DNA from: UBA6382 sp964596865
GTDB lineage: Bacteria; Bacteroidota; Bacteroidia; Bacteroidales; Bacteroidaceae
Length of the DNA stretch: 6,694 nt
NCBI GenBank assembly: GCA_964596865.1
Contig: CAZQVW010000150.1
Span: 1 to 6,694 of the forward strand
Direction: 5' to 3'
Shown: positions 1 through 6,665 of the stretch, in pieces
How the letters are laid out: each line of letters opens with the position of its first letter
Position numbering within the stretch: position 1 is the stretch's first letter
Made by a program: the position numbers and the translations under genes
Notes under the pieces: generated by a model
Databases searched by the model: none
Told to the model about the DNA's origin: nothing
What the model saw: the letters and a program-made list of their open reading frames with translations, nothing else

Positions 1-1462
1 AGTAAGTATCGTGCATGGCGAAGGCGGCGGAGAGGCAATGGTGAGTATGCCCGCCGTAGTGCTCTGAAATGCGCAGATATTCCTTTAGAAGCGGCTGGTA
101 ATCGGGGTGAGCCACCTCAATAATGGCTTTGGCCTTATCCATGTCGCTTTTTCCGCGCAAATCTGCCACACCCCTTTCGGTGATGATGGCATCGATGAAG
201 TGGTTGGTGTGGTCGATATGCGATGCAAAGGGCACAATCGAGGATATGGCGCCGTTTTTGGTGGTGCTGCCGCAGGTAAAGATAGACAAATAGGCGTTGT
301 TCGTGAAATCTGCCGAACCGCCAATGCCGTTCATCATCTTTGTGCCGCAAATTTTCGTACTATTCACGTGGCCGTAGATGTCGGCTTCGATTGCGGTGTT
401 CAAAGAGCAAACGCCAATGCGGGCAATAACCTCCGGATTGTTGGAAATCTCGCTGGGGCGCAATACCAATTTGTCGCGGAAGAAATCCATATTGTCGTAG
501 ATGTTGCGCAGGCAATCGTTGGTAACGGTGAGCGAACAGCAGGAAGCGCTCAATACGCGCCCCTCCTCCATCAATTTGACGGGAGCGTCCTGCAACACCT
601 CGGTAAAGATGTTGAAATTTGGCACTTGCTCGCATTTGCCCAGCGCGCCCAGCACAGCGTTGGCGCCACTGCCCACACCGCTCTGCAAATTGAGGAAAGT
701 GGGCGGAATAAGGCCCCTCTTCAGGTTGTCCAGAAGGAAATCGGCCACGTTCTGCCCAATCTGGGTGGTGATAGGGTCGGGATCCTTAAACGAACGAGCC
801 TCATCCGGAATATTACACTCCACCACTCCGAGTATTCTGTCGGCAGGAATTTCCACATAAGGGCGGCCAATCCTATCATTCGCCTTAGTAATCATGATTG
901 GCTTGCGATAAGGGTGGTCTTCTATTTCATATACGTCGTGGATACCGATACTTTTTGGGGAATGAAAGGCGTTGAGCTCCACAAAGACGCCCTTTTCTGC
1001 CAGTCTTGCGATGGTGGGACTGATACCACCGGCGGCGGTGAGATAGATGCGCGCCTTGTCGCCCACCTTTTCTATGGCGCACGCCTCGATGTCGGCCCAA
1101 TGCACGGGGCCGAGGTAGCCCTGGCGTATCTGGGTGGCCATATTAGAAAGGTTGAGGTCGGAATAATGAATTTCCCCGAGGTTTACATGCTTGCGGAAAT
1201 CGGAATTGGTGGTGTAGGGGGCACGGAAATTCAAAGCATGCTCATCGGCGAGCTCGCCATCGCAGCTCTGACCGGTGCTGGCGCCCGTAAAGACGTTTAC
1301 CTGGAAAGGACGCCCCTGCTCATGCTCGATATGAGCCTTTTGAGCCAGAGCCTCGGGAATACTCTTGGCGGTGCCGGCCGGAGTAAAGCCGCTCAAGCCC
1401 AGCGTCTGCCCGTTTTGAATCATGGCAGCGGCCTCTTGTGCGGTGATACGTGTGAAAGACAT
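1..1462 (-). CDS. Acetyl-CoA hydrolase / succinyl-CoA:carboxylate CoA-transferase family enzyme, 3' end cut by the window
   Basis: This enzyme is predicted to move CoA between acyl-CoA and a free carboxylate in the cytoplasm, most likely succinyl-CoA with acetate or propionate, as in Bacteroidota succinate/propionate fermentation. Translation from ATG at 1462 gives 487 residues with no stop before the edge. Family members are about 500 residues, so only some 10-20 are missing. Visible motifs are GFTPAG (25-30), a glycine-rich GVGSGANAV (262-270), FTEVLQD with Glu288 in the position of the glutamate that forms the glutamyl-CoA thioester in this family (Glu294 of Acetobacter AarC, from memory), and GIGGSADF (379-386), matching the oxyanion-hole region. 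The gene is 315 bp from its upstream neighbour and has its own candidate promoter, so it is probably transcribed separately. The family is clear; the substrate pair (acetate, propionate or butyrate; transferase or hydrolase) cannot be read from sequence. Older annotations call such proteins acetyl-CoA hydrolase. Confidence 0.93.
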   Translation of the reverse strand, partial: MSFTRITAQEAAAMIQNGQTLGLSGFTPAGTAKSIPEALAQKAHIEHEQGRPFQVNVFTGASTGQSCDGELADEHALNFRAPYTTNSDFRKHVNLGEIHYSDLNLSNMATQIRQGYLGPVHWADIEACAIEKVGDKARIYLTAAGGISPTIARLAEKGVFVELNAFHSPKSIGIHDVYEIEDHPYRKPIMITKANDRIGRPYVEIPADRILGVVECNIPDEARSFKDPDPITTQIGQNVADFLLDNLKRGLIPPTFLNLQSGVGSGANAVLGALGKCEQVPNFNIFTEVLQDAPVKLMEEGRVLSASCCSLTVTNDCLRNIYDNMDFFRDKLVLRPSEISNNPEVIARIGVCSLNTAIEADIYGHVNSTKICGTKMMNGIGGSADFTNNAYLSIFTCGSTTKNGAISSIVPFASHIDHTNHFIDAIITERGVADLRGKSDMDKAKAIIEVAHPDYQPLLKEYLRISEHYGGHTHHCLSAAFAMHDTY

Positions 1463-1491
1463 TTTATAGCTGTTTTAAGATGTTTGAATTT

Positions 1492-1528
1492 GTGCGCAAA
1501 TTTACACAAAACAAGGCGAATTGCGCAC
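1492..1528. promoter_or_regulatory. Inverted repeat GTGCGCAA-N21-TTGCGCAC, candidate operator
   Basis: Two perfect 8-bp arms, GTGCGCAA (1492-1499) and TTGCGCAC (1521-1528), are separated by 21 bp. Each contains the self-complementary hexamer TGCGCA, with centres 29 bp apart. The left arm overlaps the candidate -7 element of the CoA-transferase gene and the right arm falls near its expected -33 region, as an operator bound by a dimeric regulator might. As RNA it would be an 8-bp stem with a long loop and no following U-run, so it does not look like an intrinsic terminator. The arms are seen; the regulatory role is inferred. Confidence 0.4.
1497..1504 (-). promoter_or_regulatory. Candidate Bacteroidota -7 element (TAAATTTG) of the CoA-transferase gene
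   Basis: On the minus strand this reads TAAATTTG, a full match to the Bacteroidota primary-sigma -7 consensus TAnnTTTG. It lies 34 bp upstream of the ATG at 1462, giving a leader of roughly 25-30 nt. I see no good TTTG -33 element at the usual 19-21 bp spacing, which weakens the call. The sequence between it and the start codon is A-rich with no Shine-Dalgarno motif, as is usual in this phylum. Confidence 0.45.
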
Positions 1529-1590
1529 TTATGTACCCATAAAATGCTCATTTCGCCCCACAAAGCACTCCAAACTGATTGTAAAACGGC

Positions 1591-1785
1591 TTTATATCTG
1601 CCCAAACGCTACTTTTTTAAGTCCGAACGCTACTTTTTGGGCACTTGTCTTTACGTTTTTCTACCTTATTGTTGCTTTTACCTACCTTGCCGCTGCCTTT
1701 TTCGAACCCAGTCATTGCTTTTGCCTACCTTGTCCTCGCTTTTTTCGGGCTTGTCCTTACTTTTTATCGACATTAGGCTACTTTA
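1591..1785. repeat. Degenerate tandem array, unit about 21 bp, with phased T-tracts
   Basis: T-tracts (A-tracts on the minus strand) begin at 1591, 1613, 1634, 1656, 1676, 1698, 1719, 1740, 1761 and 1782, always 20-22 bp apart. Each is preceded by a short motif such as GCTAC, TTGC or CTCGC, and several are followed by CCTACCTTG or CTTGTCC. Copies resemble each other beyond the T-tract: AACGCTACTTTTT occurs at 1605 and 1626, CTTGTCC at 1729 and 1750, and a 16-bp block with one mismatch at 1674 and 1717. The array fills most of the gap between the DUF3108 stop codon and the CoA-transferase promoter and reaches slightly into the DUF3108 3' end, where another T-tract at 1803 keeps the phase. There is no split into constant repeat and unique spacer, so this is not CRISPR. 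Its role is unknown. Confidence 0.8.
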
Positions 1786-2629
1786 TCTTGGCGGTAGAGG
1801 CATTTTTCAGTCCCTTTGCGCCCACAAGATAGGCCTTGGCTGCCCCAATCTTGAGGTTCATATCCAGCCTAATGGGGATATGGTTCATATCATCGGTGAT
1901 ATAAAATGTGATGACCTCCTTTTCTTGGTCGTCTTTGTGCTGAATAAAAGAAAGTTGGATGCAGCGGTAGACATCATTTGTGCCGCGCGCCTTTATGCGC
2001 GTCTTGCCACGATAGATTAGCGTCTGTGGCTCCACTCCGTTGCCGTCGGTCATAAGAAATTTGATGCGGTGCCCCTTGCTCCACGAGGCAGTATTCCACG
2101 AGCGGGCGTTGAGCGTGATTGAAAGCATGTCGTGCACCTGTTGGGCAAAGGTTTCATCGCGTTTCATCACGTTTCCACTGGCCTTGATGTACTTTTGGCG
2201 CGCGCGGCAACTGTTGCCCGGATAGCTATACCACACCTCTCTGCGCCGATGCTTCTTTCCCTCCAAATCTTCCTTGATATAATAAAGCGGTTTGAGCGTG
2301 GAGAGGGAGATATAGCTGGTTAGCGTGTCGCGCAACACAAAATAGCCATCGGCTTCTTTGGTGCCGCGCATCAATAGGCGGGTGCGGTAGGCGGGAGTGC
2401 CCTGATAGGAGGAGCGGGTTATGCTCATGGTGGCGCTGCCTGCGCGTGCCCAGATCAATCCCCAGTTGTAATAGAGATTATACTGCAATATCTCGCCGGC
2501 CTGAAACGCTGTCTGCGCCTTGACGCCCACCGATAGGAGCGCACAAGTCGCAACCACCATCATCACGCGCGAAATACGCGATTTCCAACAAGCGATAGTA
2601 CAAATATTATGTATAAAACGAACAGACAT
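1778..2629 (-). CDS. Secreted DUF3108-domain protein
   Basis: This is a 283-residue protein of unknown function with an N-terminal export signal, probably periplasmic or outer-membrane associated. From ATG at 2629 the first 39 residues hold basic residues (KSRISR, 16-21), a hydrophobic stretch (MMVVATCALLSVGV, 23-36) and a likely signal-peptidase I site at VKA|Q (38/39). The mature part opens with FQAGEILQYNLYYNWGLIW and ends with DMNHIPIRLDMNLKIGAAKAYL, both matching the DUF3108 family as I remember it. The frame stays open upstream to an ATG at 2890, but that would overlap the lipoprotein gene by 101 bp and add an Arg-rich stretch made of 21-bp repeats before the signal peptide, so I chose 2629. 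An ATG at 2563 would leave the signal without its basic part. Probably the last gene of the unit starting with GH3. No intrinsic terminator is visible after it. Confidence 0.85.
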   Translation of the reverse strand: MSVRFIHNICTIACWKSRISRVMMVVATCALLSVGVKAQTAFQAGEILQYNLYYNWGLIWARAGSATMSITRSSYQGTPAYRTRLLMRGTKEADGYFVLRDTLTSYISLSTLKPLYYIKEDLEGKKHRRREVWYSYPGNSCRARQKYIKASGNVMKRDETFAQQVHDMLSITLNARSWNTASWSKGHRIKFLMTDGNGVEPQTLIYRGKTRIKARGTNDVYRCIQLSFIQHKDDQEKEVITFYITDDMNHIPIRLDMNLKIGAAKAYLVGAKGLKNASTAKIK

Positions 2630-2645
2630 TGGTGTTTCCGGATTT

Positions 2646-2835
2646 TTGCGAAACTGTATTTTAGCCGTTTTGCGGCACATCCTACTTTCTTGACACCACA
2701 ACAAAACCTTATCGCGGCTCATCTTATTTTGGGGTAGCCCCATCATAATCCTATTGCGGCTGATATTATCATTGCGGAGTCTGGCTTTTCTATTGTGGCG
2801 TCCCGTTTTTCTGTTGCGGCGCCTTGCTTTGCTGA
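2646..2835. repeat. Degenerate 21-bp repeat array spanning the lipoprotein stop codon
   Basis: Units beginning TTGCGG or similar on the plus strand start at about 2646, 2670, 2712, 2754, 2772, 2793 and 2814. Most intervals are near 21 or 42 bp, with one of 18 and one of 24. GCGGC plus a related A/T-rich block recurs exactly 42 bp apart at 2672, 2714 and 2756, and 21-bp steps follow at 2774, 2795 and 2816. The array starts in the gap upstream of the DUF3108 gene and crosses the lipoprotein stop codon (2790-2792). Weaker 22-bp phasing of T-tracts (2806, 2828, 2850, 2872) runs on into the coding region for the lipoprotein tail. The consensus differs from the 1591-1785 array although the period is the same. 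Confidence 0.65.
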
Positions 2836-4784
2836 CTGGGCTTCCATTGTTTGGCTCTTTGAGCGTTACGGTTTTGGATTTTGCGCTCACGGTCGGGCTT
2901 TTGCTTGGTGATAGCGTAGGGTTTCTGCTTGGTGAGCGGCAGGGCGTAGAGATCCCAGTCTTGTTGCTGGTCCCATTTAGCGCGCAGCGTCAGTGGCGAG
3001 GGGAAATAATAGACTGCCTCGGCTTGGCGGTCGTCTTGATAGTTGCCCTCGTCCCATTGTGAATTGCCGTTGAGGTCTTCGTAGGCGCGGAGGTAGTAAG
3101 TGCCCGGCTTTAAGAAGAAGAACGTGGCTTTTCCGTTGCGGGCACGCTCGGTGCGCACGGGCAGGTCGGAATTATTCAGCAATTCCACCATCATCAGTGT
3201 GTCCTGACGCCCCATAAGGGCGATAGACAGCGTACTGTAATTGTCTAACGGTGGAATGCGAAACCTGATTTCCACTCCCGTGGAGGCTTTGCCGTAGATA
3301 CTATAGATTGCAGCGGAGTCCACTCGCAGCAGATATTCCTGTTGTGGCCTCCATTCGCCGTAGAGAGTGCAACGGAGGGGATTATTTTCGTCTATTTCCA
3401 CCAGATGGTCGGCAGGTAGATACAGTGAGTCCTCGCGGATATAGAGATGAAAGGCGTTAGTGTCTATTTTGGCCAGTGGTTCGGTGGCGGAGAGGTGGAT
3501 ATTATCGTAGAGGTCGAGTGTGCCACTGCCATTGATGTTGAGCGAGAGTTTTTGCGAGGGCATAATCGTTTCGTAGGGGCGGCCGCGTTTTTTTTGTTTC
3601 TCCTGCTTCTTAGCCCAGTCGTTATAAGCCTCTTCCTCCATCTTCTTTTGGCGGGCGCGGGGCAGGCGCGACACCAAATCCAGCGTATCTGTGCGGGAGA
3701 TGAAGTTGCCGGCCGAATCATTCTCCAAATAAGTGAACTCCGCCACGAGTGTGTCGGTATGAACGAGCGCTGTATCCGAAATCCAATAGACGATAGTGTC
3801 GTTTTTGGGGGAATAGATAGGGCGCAAGGCCTTTTCATCGAAATTCAGACCGCGGATAGTGGGGCGCTGGTCGGAGGGGGCTGTGAAATAGATGTCGAAA
3901 TGTTCCGGCACCTTGCGCTCCACCTTCAGTAGGTGGCGATCGAGTGTGTTTTCACTGAAGGCAAGCAAGACGATGTCGTCCGGAACGAAATGTGTGTAGG
4001 GCACCATCGTGATGGAGTCGATATGCGTGGAGTCTATCCACGCGGTATCGGCGCGCTGGTCGGGAAAACTGGACGGACGGATGCTCCTATGAGAGAAAGC
4101 CAGCATCTCGCTCTTCTGATTGAAGACATAATCGCCATCGGCGTCCTGTAGGGCATAGGCGCGGTAGACACCCGGTGCCACGCCCTTGATAGTAAATTCG
4201 CCGCTGCCGTTGGTGCGCGCCATGCGGTCGAAAGGCTTTTGAGTAAAGGCGGCGTGAGTGGTGTCGGAATGCAGGCCCACAAGGATTCCCTTCACCGGTT
4301 CCAGATTGCGCGCGTTAAGCACCTTGCCGCTCACCTCCATCCCACTGATGGAGTCGCCCGTGGAGAAAGTATATGTGTATTTGCCCATGGGGTTGCCCTC
4401 GTTATTATCCACGATGGCATCGCTGAAATCGATGGTGTAGGTGGTGTTGGGCTTTAGCGAGTCTAAAAGTTTCACTTTGATGCGCTTGCCATCGGCCGTA
4501 ATCTCCGGCTGATTGATTTGCGGCGGAGAAATCACCACTTTCTCACTGGCGTTGTTCAGTTTCACAAACTCATCGAAATAGATATTGATTGTGCGATTGT
4601 GGGCATTGGTGCTGCCCTCTTTCGGACTGGCTCCGACCACACTGGGCGGCGTCTCATCATAGGGACCGCCGTCGGGAGTGCCCGGGCGGGCGCACGACCA
4701 CATCATTATGGCCGTCAGTGTTAGGCACAAAGGGGTCAGTATCTTTTCAATGCGCGATTTCATCATTCTGCGTAGCGGGGTCAT
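2790..4784 (-). CDS. Bacteroidota Ig-like (Big_5) domain lipoprotein with a Lys/Gln-rich tail
   Basis: A 664-residue envelope protein. The signal (residues 1-30) ends in MMWSC, with Cys31 the likely lipidated residue, followed by ARPGTPDGGPYDETPP; the GGPxDxTPP start is characteristic of this phylum-specific family. Residues about 43-142 form a Big_5/SbsA-like Ig domain (INIYFDEFVKL; TYTIDFSDAIVDNNEGNP). About 150-220 resembles a carboxypeptidase-regulatory-like beta-sandwich (FTIKGVAPGVYRAYALQD) with an Asp-rich loop DADGD. A charged Lys/Glu segment lies at 376-402. Near the C terminus PGTYYLRAYEDLNGNSQWDEG (split here only by position, 560-580) is a second such region with a possible Ca-binding loop. 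The last ~47 residues are Lys/Gln/Arg-rich and overlap a DNA repeat array. ATG at 4784 begins 19 bp after the GH3 stop; an upstream ATG at 4838 would overlap GH3, and ATGs at 4766/4763 also keep the signal. Molecular function unknown. Confidence 0.85.
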   Translation of the reverse strand: MTPLRRMMKSRIEKILTPLCLTLTAIMMWSCARPGTPDGGPYDETPPSVVGASPKEGSTNAHNRTINIYFDEFVKLNNASEKVVISPPQINQPEITADGKRIKVKLLDSLKPNTTYTIDFSDAIVDNNEGNPMGKYTYTFSTGDSISGMEVSGKVLNARNLEPVKGILVGLHSDTTHAAFTQKPFDRMARTNGSGEFTIKGVAPGVYRAYALQDADGDYVFNQKSEMLAFSHRSIRPSSFPDQRADTAWIDSTHIDSITMVPYTHFVPDDIVLLAFSENTLDRHLLKVERKVPEHFDIYFTAPSDQRPTIRGLNFDEKALRPIYSPKNDTIVYWISDTALVHTDTLVAEFTYLENDSAGNFISRTDTLDLVSRLPRARQKKMEEEAYNDWAKKQEKQKKRGRPYETIMPSQKLSLNINGSGTLDLYDNIHLSATEPLAKIDTNAFHLYIREDSLYLPADHLVEIDENNPLRCTLYGEWRPQQEYLLRVDSAAIYSIYGKASTGVEIRFRIPPLDNYSTLSIALMGRQDTLMMVELLNNSDLPVRTERARNGKATFFFLKPGTYYLRAYEDLNGNSQWDEGNYQDDRQAEAVYYFPSPLTLRAKWDQQQDWDLYALPLTKQKPYAITKQKPDRERKIQNRNAQRAKQWKPSQQSKAPQQKNGTPQ

Positions 4785-4803
4785 TACCAAATGGTGGCGT
4801 CTG

Positions 4804-6321
4804 TTATTCCGGAGTTTGGATAAGCTGGAGGAGCTCATCGGCTATGCGGCGGTCGTTGTTCAGTCGAGGCACTTTATGCTGGCCGCCCAGTTTGCCGTGG
4901 AGCTTCAGCCATCGCTCAAACAAACCGTGGGGCGCACGGACGATTTCCAGTGGCTGGAGAGTGATGTCCTTAAAGCGCTTGGCCTCGTAATCGGAATTGA
5001 GCTTCTGCAAAGCATTGTCCAGAATGCGGGCGAAGGCGTCCATATCCTCGGGCTCGCGGCGGAAATCGATAATCCATTGGTGGCGGCATTTGCCGTTGGC
5101 GTCCATAAACACGGGGGCAGCGGTATATTCCTCCACCTCGGCGCCCGTTTGCTCGCAAGCCTGCTGCAAACCTTTCTCGGCATTATCCACAATCAACTCT
5201 TCGCCAAAAGCATTGATGAAACTCTTTGTGCGCCCACTGATATAAAACTTATACGGGTGCAGTGAAGTGAATTTCACGGTGTCGCCAATCTGATAGCGCC
5301 ACAATCCGGAGGTGGTGGTGATGACCATAGCGTAGTTGCGCCCCGTCTCCACCTGCCACAGGGGCAGAGCCTGCGGATTTTCTGTGCCCACCTGCTCCAG
5401 AGGGATGAACTCGTAGAAAACGCCAAGGTTGGTAAGCAAGAGCATCGAGGTGTCCTGCGGGTCGTTTTGCACACCGAAGAAGCCTTCGCTGGCGTTGTAC
5501 GTCTCCATATAGTGCATCCCCGCCGAGGATATGATTTGGCGGTAGCGCTCGCGGTAGGGAGTGAAAGCCACACCGCCGTGGAAGAATACCTCCAAGTGAG
5601 GCCAGATTTTGGATATGTCCTGCTCACCGCTAATCTCCTGTAGTCGCGTCAATACCGACAGCATCCACGAGGGCACGCCGCTGATATTGGTGACATTCTG
5701 GTGCTGCGTCTCGCGGGCGATGCGGTCGCGCTTCACTTCAAAGTCGCGGAGCAGGGCCGTCTGCTTCTTGGGCACCCTAAGCAGGTTTGCAAAAGGCGTG
5801 ATATTCTCTATAAGGATGGCGCTCAAGTCTCCCACCAGACTTTGCTTCACGTCATAGTTCTGCTCGTGGCTTCCGCCGAGGATAAGCGCCTTGCCGTCCA
5901 GTAAATGACTATGAGGATTATTGTGAAGATAGTATGTAACCACGCACGCACTACCTTTATAATGAGTATCCTTCAGTCCGCGGCGGCTCACGGGGATATA
6001 CTTGCTCTTATCGTTGGTGGTGCCGGAGGATTTGGCGTACCATTTCACCCTTCCGGGCCACAGCACATCCTTCTGCCCGTGGCGCATGAGGTCTATCTGC
6101 TCCTTGAGGTCGTCATACGTGCTCACCGGCACTTCGCGGACGTAGTCGTCATAACTATGAATGTCGGCGTAGTTGTGAGTGCGCCCCCAACTGGTATTCT
6201 TGGCTTTCTTTACCATCCAATCCAACAGGTGGCGCTGCTCGTCATCGGCGTTCAGTTCACTAAAGCGCAACTGTCTATAGCGGCGCTCGAAATATGGTCT
6301 TAATAATGAGGTAATACCCAT
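4804..6321 (-). CDS. GH3-family adenylate-forming protein (auxin-responsive GH3 homologue)
   Basis: This 505-residue cytoplasmic protein belongs to the GH3 branch of the adenylate-forming superfamily. Plant members adenylate acyl acids such as indole-3-acetate or jasmonate and join them to amino acids; the bacterial substrate is unknown. All three nucleotide-binding motifs are present: SSGTTNDKSKYIPVS (98-112), YNASEGFFG (275-283) and WRYQIGD (341-347). The C-terminal lobe has GRTKSFINAFGEEL (363-376) and GGQHKVPRL (479-487). The length fits bacterial GH3 proteins, and with every motif intact it should be catalytically competent. The ATG at 6321 follows an A-rich leader (AAAAAACAAAAACG) without a Shine-Dalgarno motif. 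It is the first gene of a probable three-gene unit, with the lipoprotein gene 19 bp downstream. The pairing with envelope proteins suggests that it modifies an envelope- or lipid-related acid, but this is inference. Confidence 0.93.
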   Translation of the reverse strand: MGITSLLRPYFERRYRQLRFSELNADDEQRHLLDWMVKKAKNTSWGRTHNYADIHSYDDYVREVPVSTYDDLKEQIDLMRHGQKDVLWPGRVKWYAKSSGTTNDKSKYIPVSRRGLKDTHYKGSACVVTYYLHNNPHSHLLDGKALILGGSHEQNYDVKQSLVGDLSAILIENITPFANLLRVPKKQTALLRDFEVKRDRIARETQHQNVTNISGVPSWMLSVLTRLQEISGEQDISKIWPHLEVFFHGGVAFTPYRERYRQIISSAGMHYMETYNASEGFFGVQNDPQDTSMLLLTNLGVFYEFIPLEQVGTENPQALPLWQVETGRNYAMVITTTSGLWRYQIGDTVKFTSLHPYKFYISGRTKSFINAFGEELIVDNAEKGLQQACEQTGAEVEEYTAAPVFMDANGKCRHQWIIDFRREPEDMDAFARILDNALQKLNSDYEAKRFKDITLQPLEIVRAPHGLFERWLKLHGKLGGQHKVPRLNNDRRIADELLQLIQTPE

Positions 6322-6403
6322 CGTTTTTGTTTTTTAGGCGTAAGCCACAGTCTATTAGGCTTTGTCTTTTGCCTTATTATATTACAAACACGCTCTATTT
6401 AGG

Positions 6404-6423
6404 CTTCTGCGCTTCGCATAAAG
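6404..6423 (-). other. Possible leader RNA hairpin of the GH3 transcript
   Basis: On the minus strand CTTT-A-TGCG-AAG-CGCA-GAAG can fold into an 8-bp stem, including one G-U pair, with a bulged A and an AAG triloop. It would lie just inside the transcript if the candidate promoter at 6437-6444 is used, about 80 nt upstream of the start codon. It is short and could be chance; a role in mRNA stability or translation is speculative. Confidence 0.25.
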
Positions 6424-6436
6424 GTGTTTGAATAGG

Positions 6437-6444
6437 CAAAGTTA
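6437..6444 (-). promoter_or_regulatory. Candidate Bacteroidota -7 element (TAACTTTG) of the GH3 unit
   Basis: The minus strand reads TAACTTTG, a full TAnnTTTG match inside an A/T-rich stretch. It implies a leader of roughly 105-110 nt before the GH3 ATG at 6321. At the expected -33 spacing the sequence is AAAG, not TTTG, so support rests on the -7 match alone. It is the best candidate I find in this leader. Confidence 0.35.
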
Positions 6445-6581
6445 TAAATAATTCTTTGAATAGCTTTATGCCTGTTGCGCCCTAATCCATAGATTAAAGA
6501 CTTTTTCACTGTTTCCCCGCCCGCCAATTCAGTAGAACTACATTATTAATATATGCGAGCCGGCCCAAGCGCCCTTTAGAT

Positions 6582-6665
6582 TGCGAGATGATTTCAGAAA
6601 TATTCGAAATAAATTCGGGAAAATGCGAGGTAAATTCATAAAATCCCGAGAAAGTTTGCGTTCAC
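6582..6665. repeat. Four degenerate 21-bp tandem units upstream of the GH3 gene
   Basis: Four consecutive units of exactly 21 bp start at 6582, 6603, 6624 and 6645. The first three share a layout of TGCGAG (or TTCGAA), then a T and an AAATTC-like core, then AAAA. By hand, units 1 and 3 match at 15 of 21 positions and units 2 and 3 at 14 of 21. The fourth (CCCGAGAAAG…) fits only in its first half. The array is A/T-rich and about 140-220 bp upstream of the candidate GH3 promoter. The period is the same as in the two other intergenic arrays of this window, with a different sequence. Confidence 0.65.

Noticed and set aside
1591..1785. CRISPR array
   Set aside because: Units are about 21 bp, degenerate throughout and directly adjacent. 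There is no near-identical repeat alternating with unique spacers and no cas gene.
1591..1785. Intrinsic terminator for the DUF3108 transcript
   Set aside because: The T-tracts are on the plus strand and would be A-runs in the minus-strand transcript, with no GC-rich stem before a U-run.
107..2020. Plus-strand open frame of 637 codons
   Set aside because: It is antisense to the CoA-transferase, whose minus-strand product has clear family motifs. Beyond that gene it only stays open because the 21-bp repeats keep frame (heptads such as RYFFKSE, RYFLGTC), and it runs on antisense to the DUF3108 gene. Its protein resembles nothing I recognise.
3447..3932. Plus-strand open frame of 161 codons
   Set aside because: Antisense shadow of the lipoprotein gene. 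Its hydrophobic run comes from the complement of the Lys/Glu-rich codons at residues 376-402.
4785..4838. Longer start of the lipoprotein at 4838
   Set aside because: It would overlap the GH3 gene by 35 bp and add 18 Ser/Arg/His-rich residues before the signal peptide. The ATG at 4784 keeps the signal and a 19-bp gap.
4678..5265. Plus-strand open frame of 195 codons
   Set aside because: It lies antisense to the GH3 3' end and lipoprotein 5' end, both well supported by family motifs, and shows no domain of its own.
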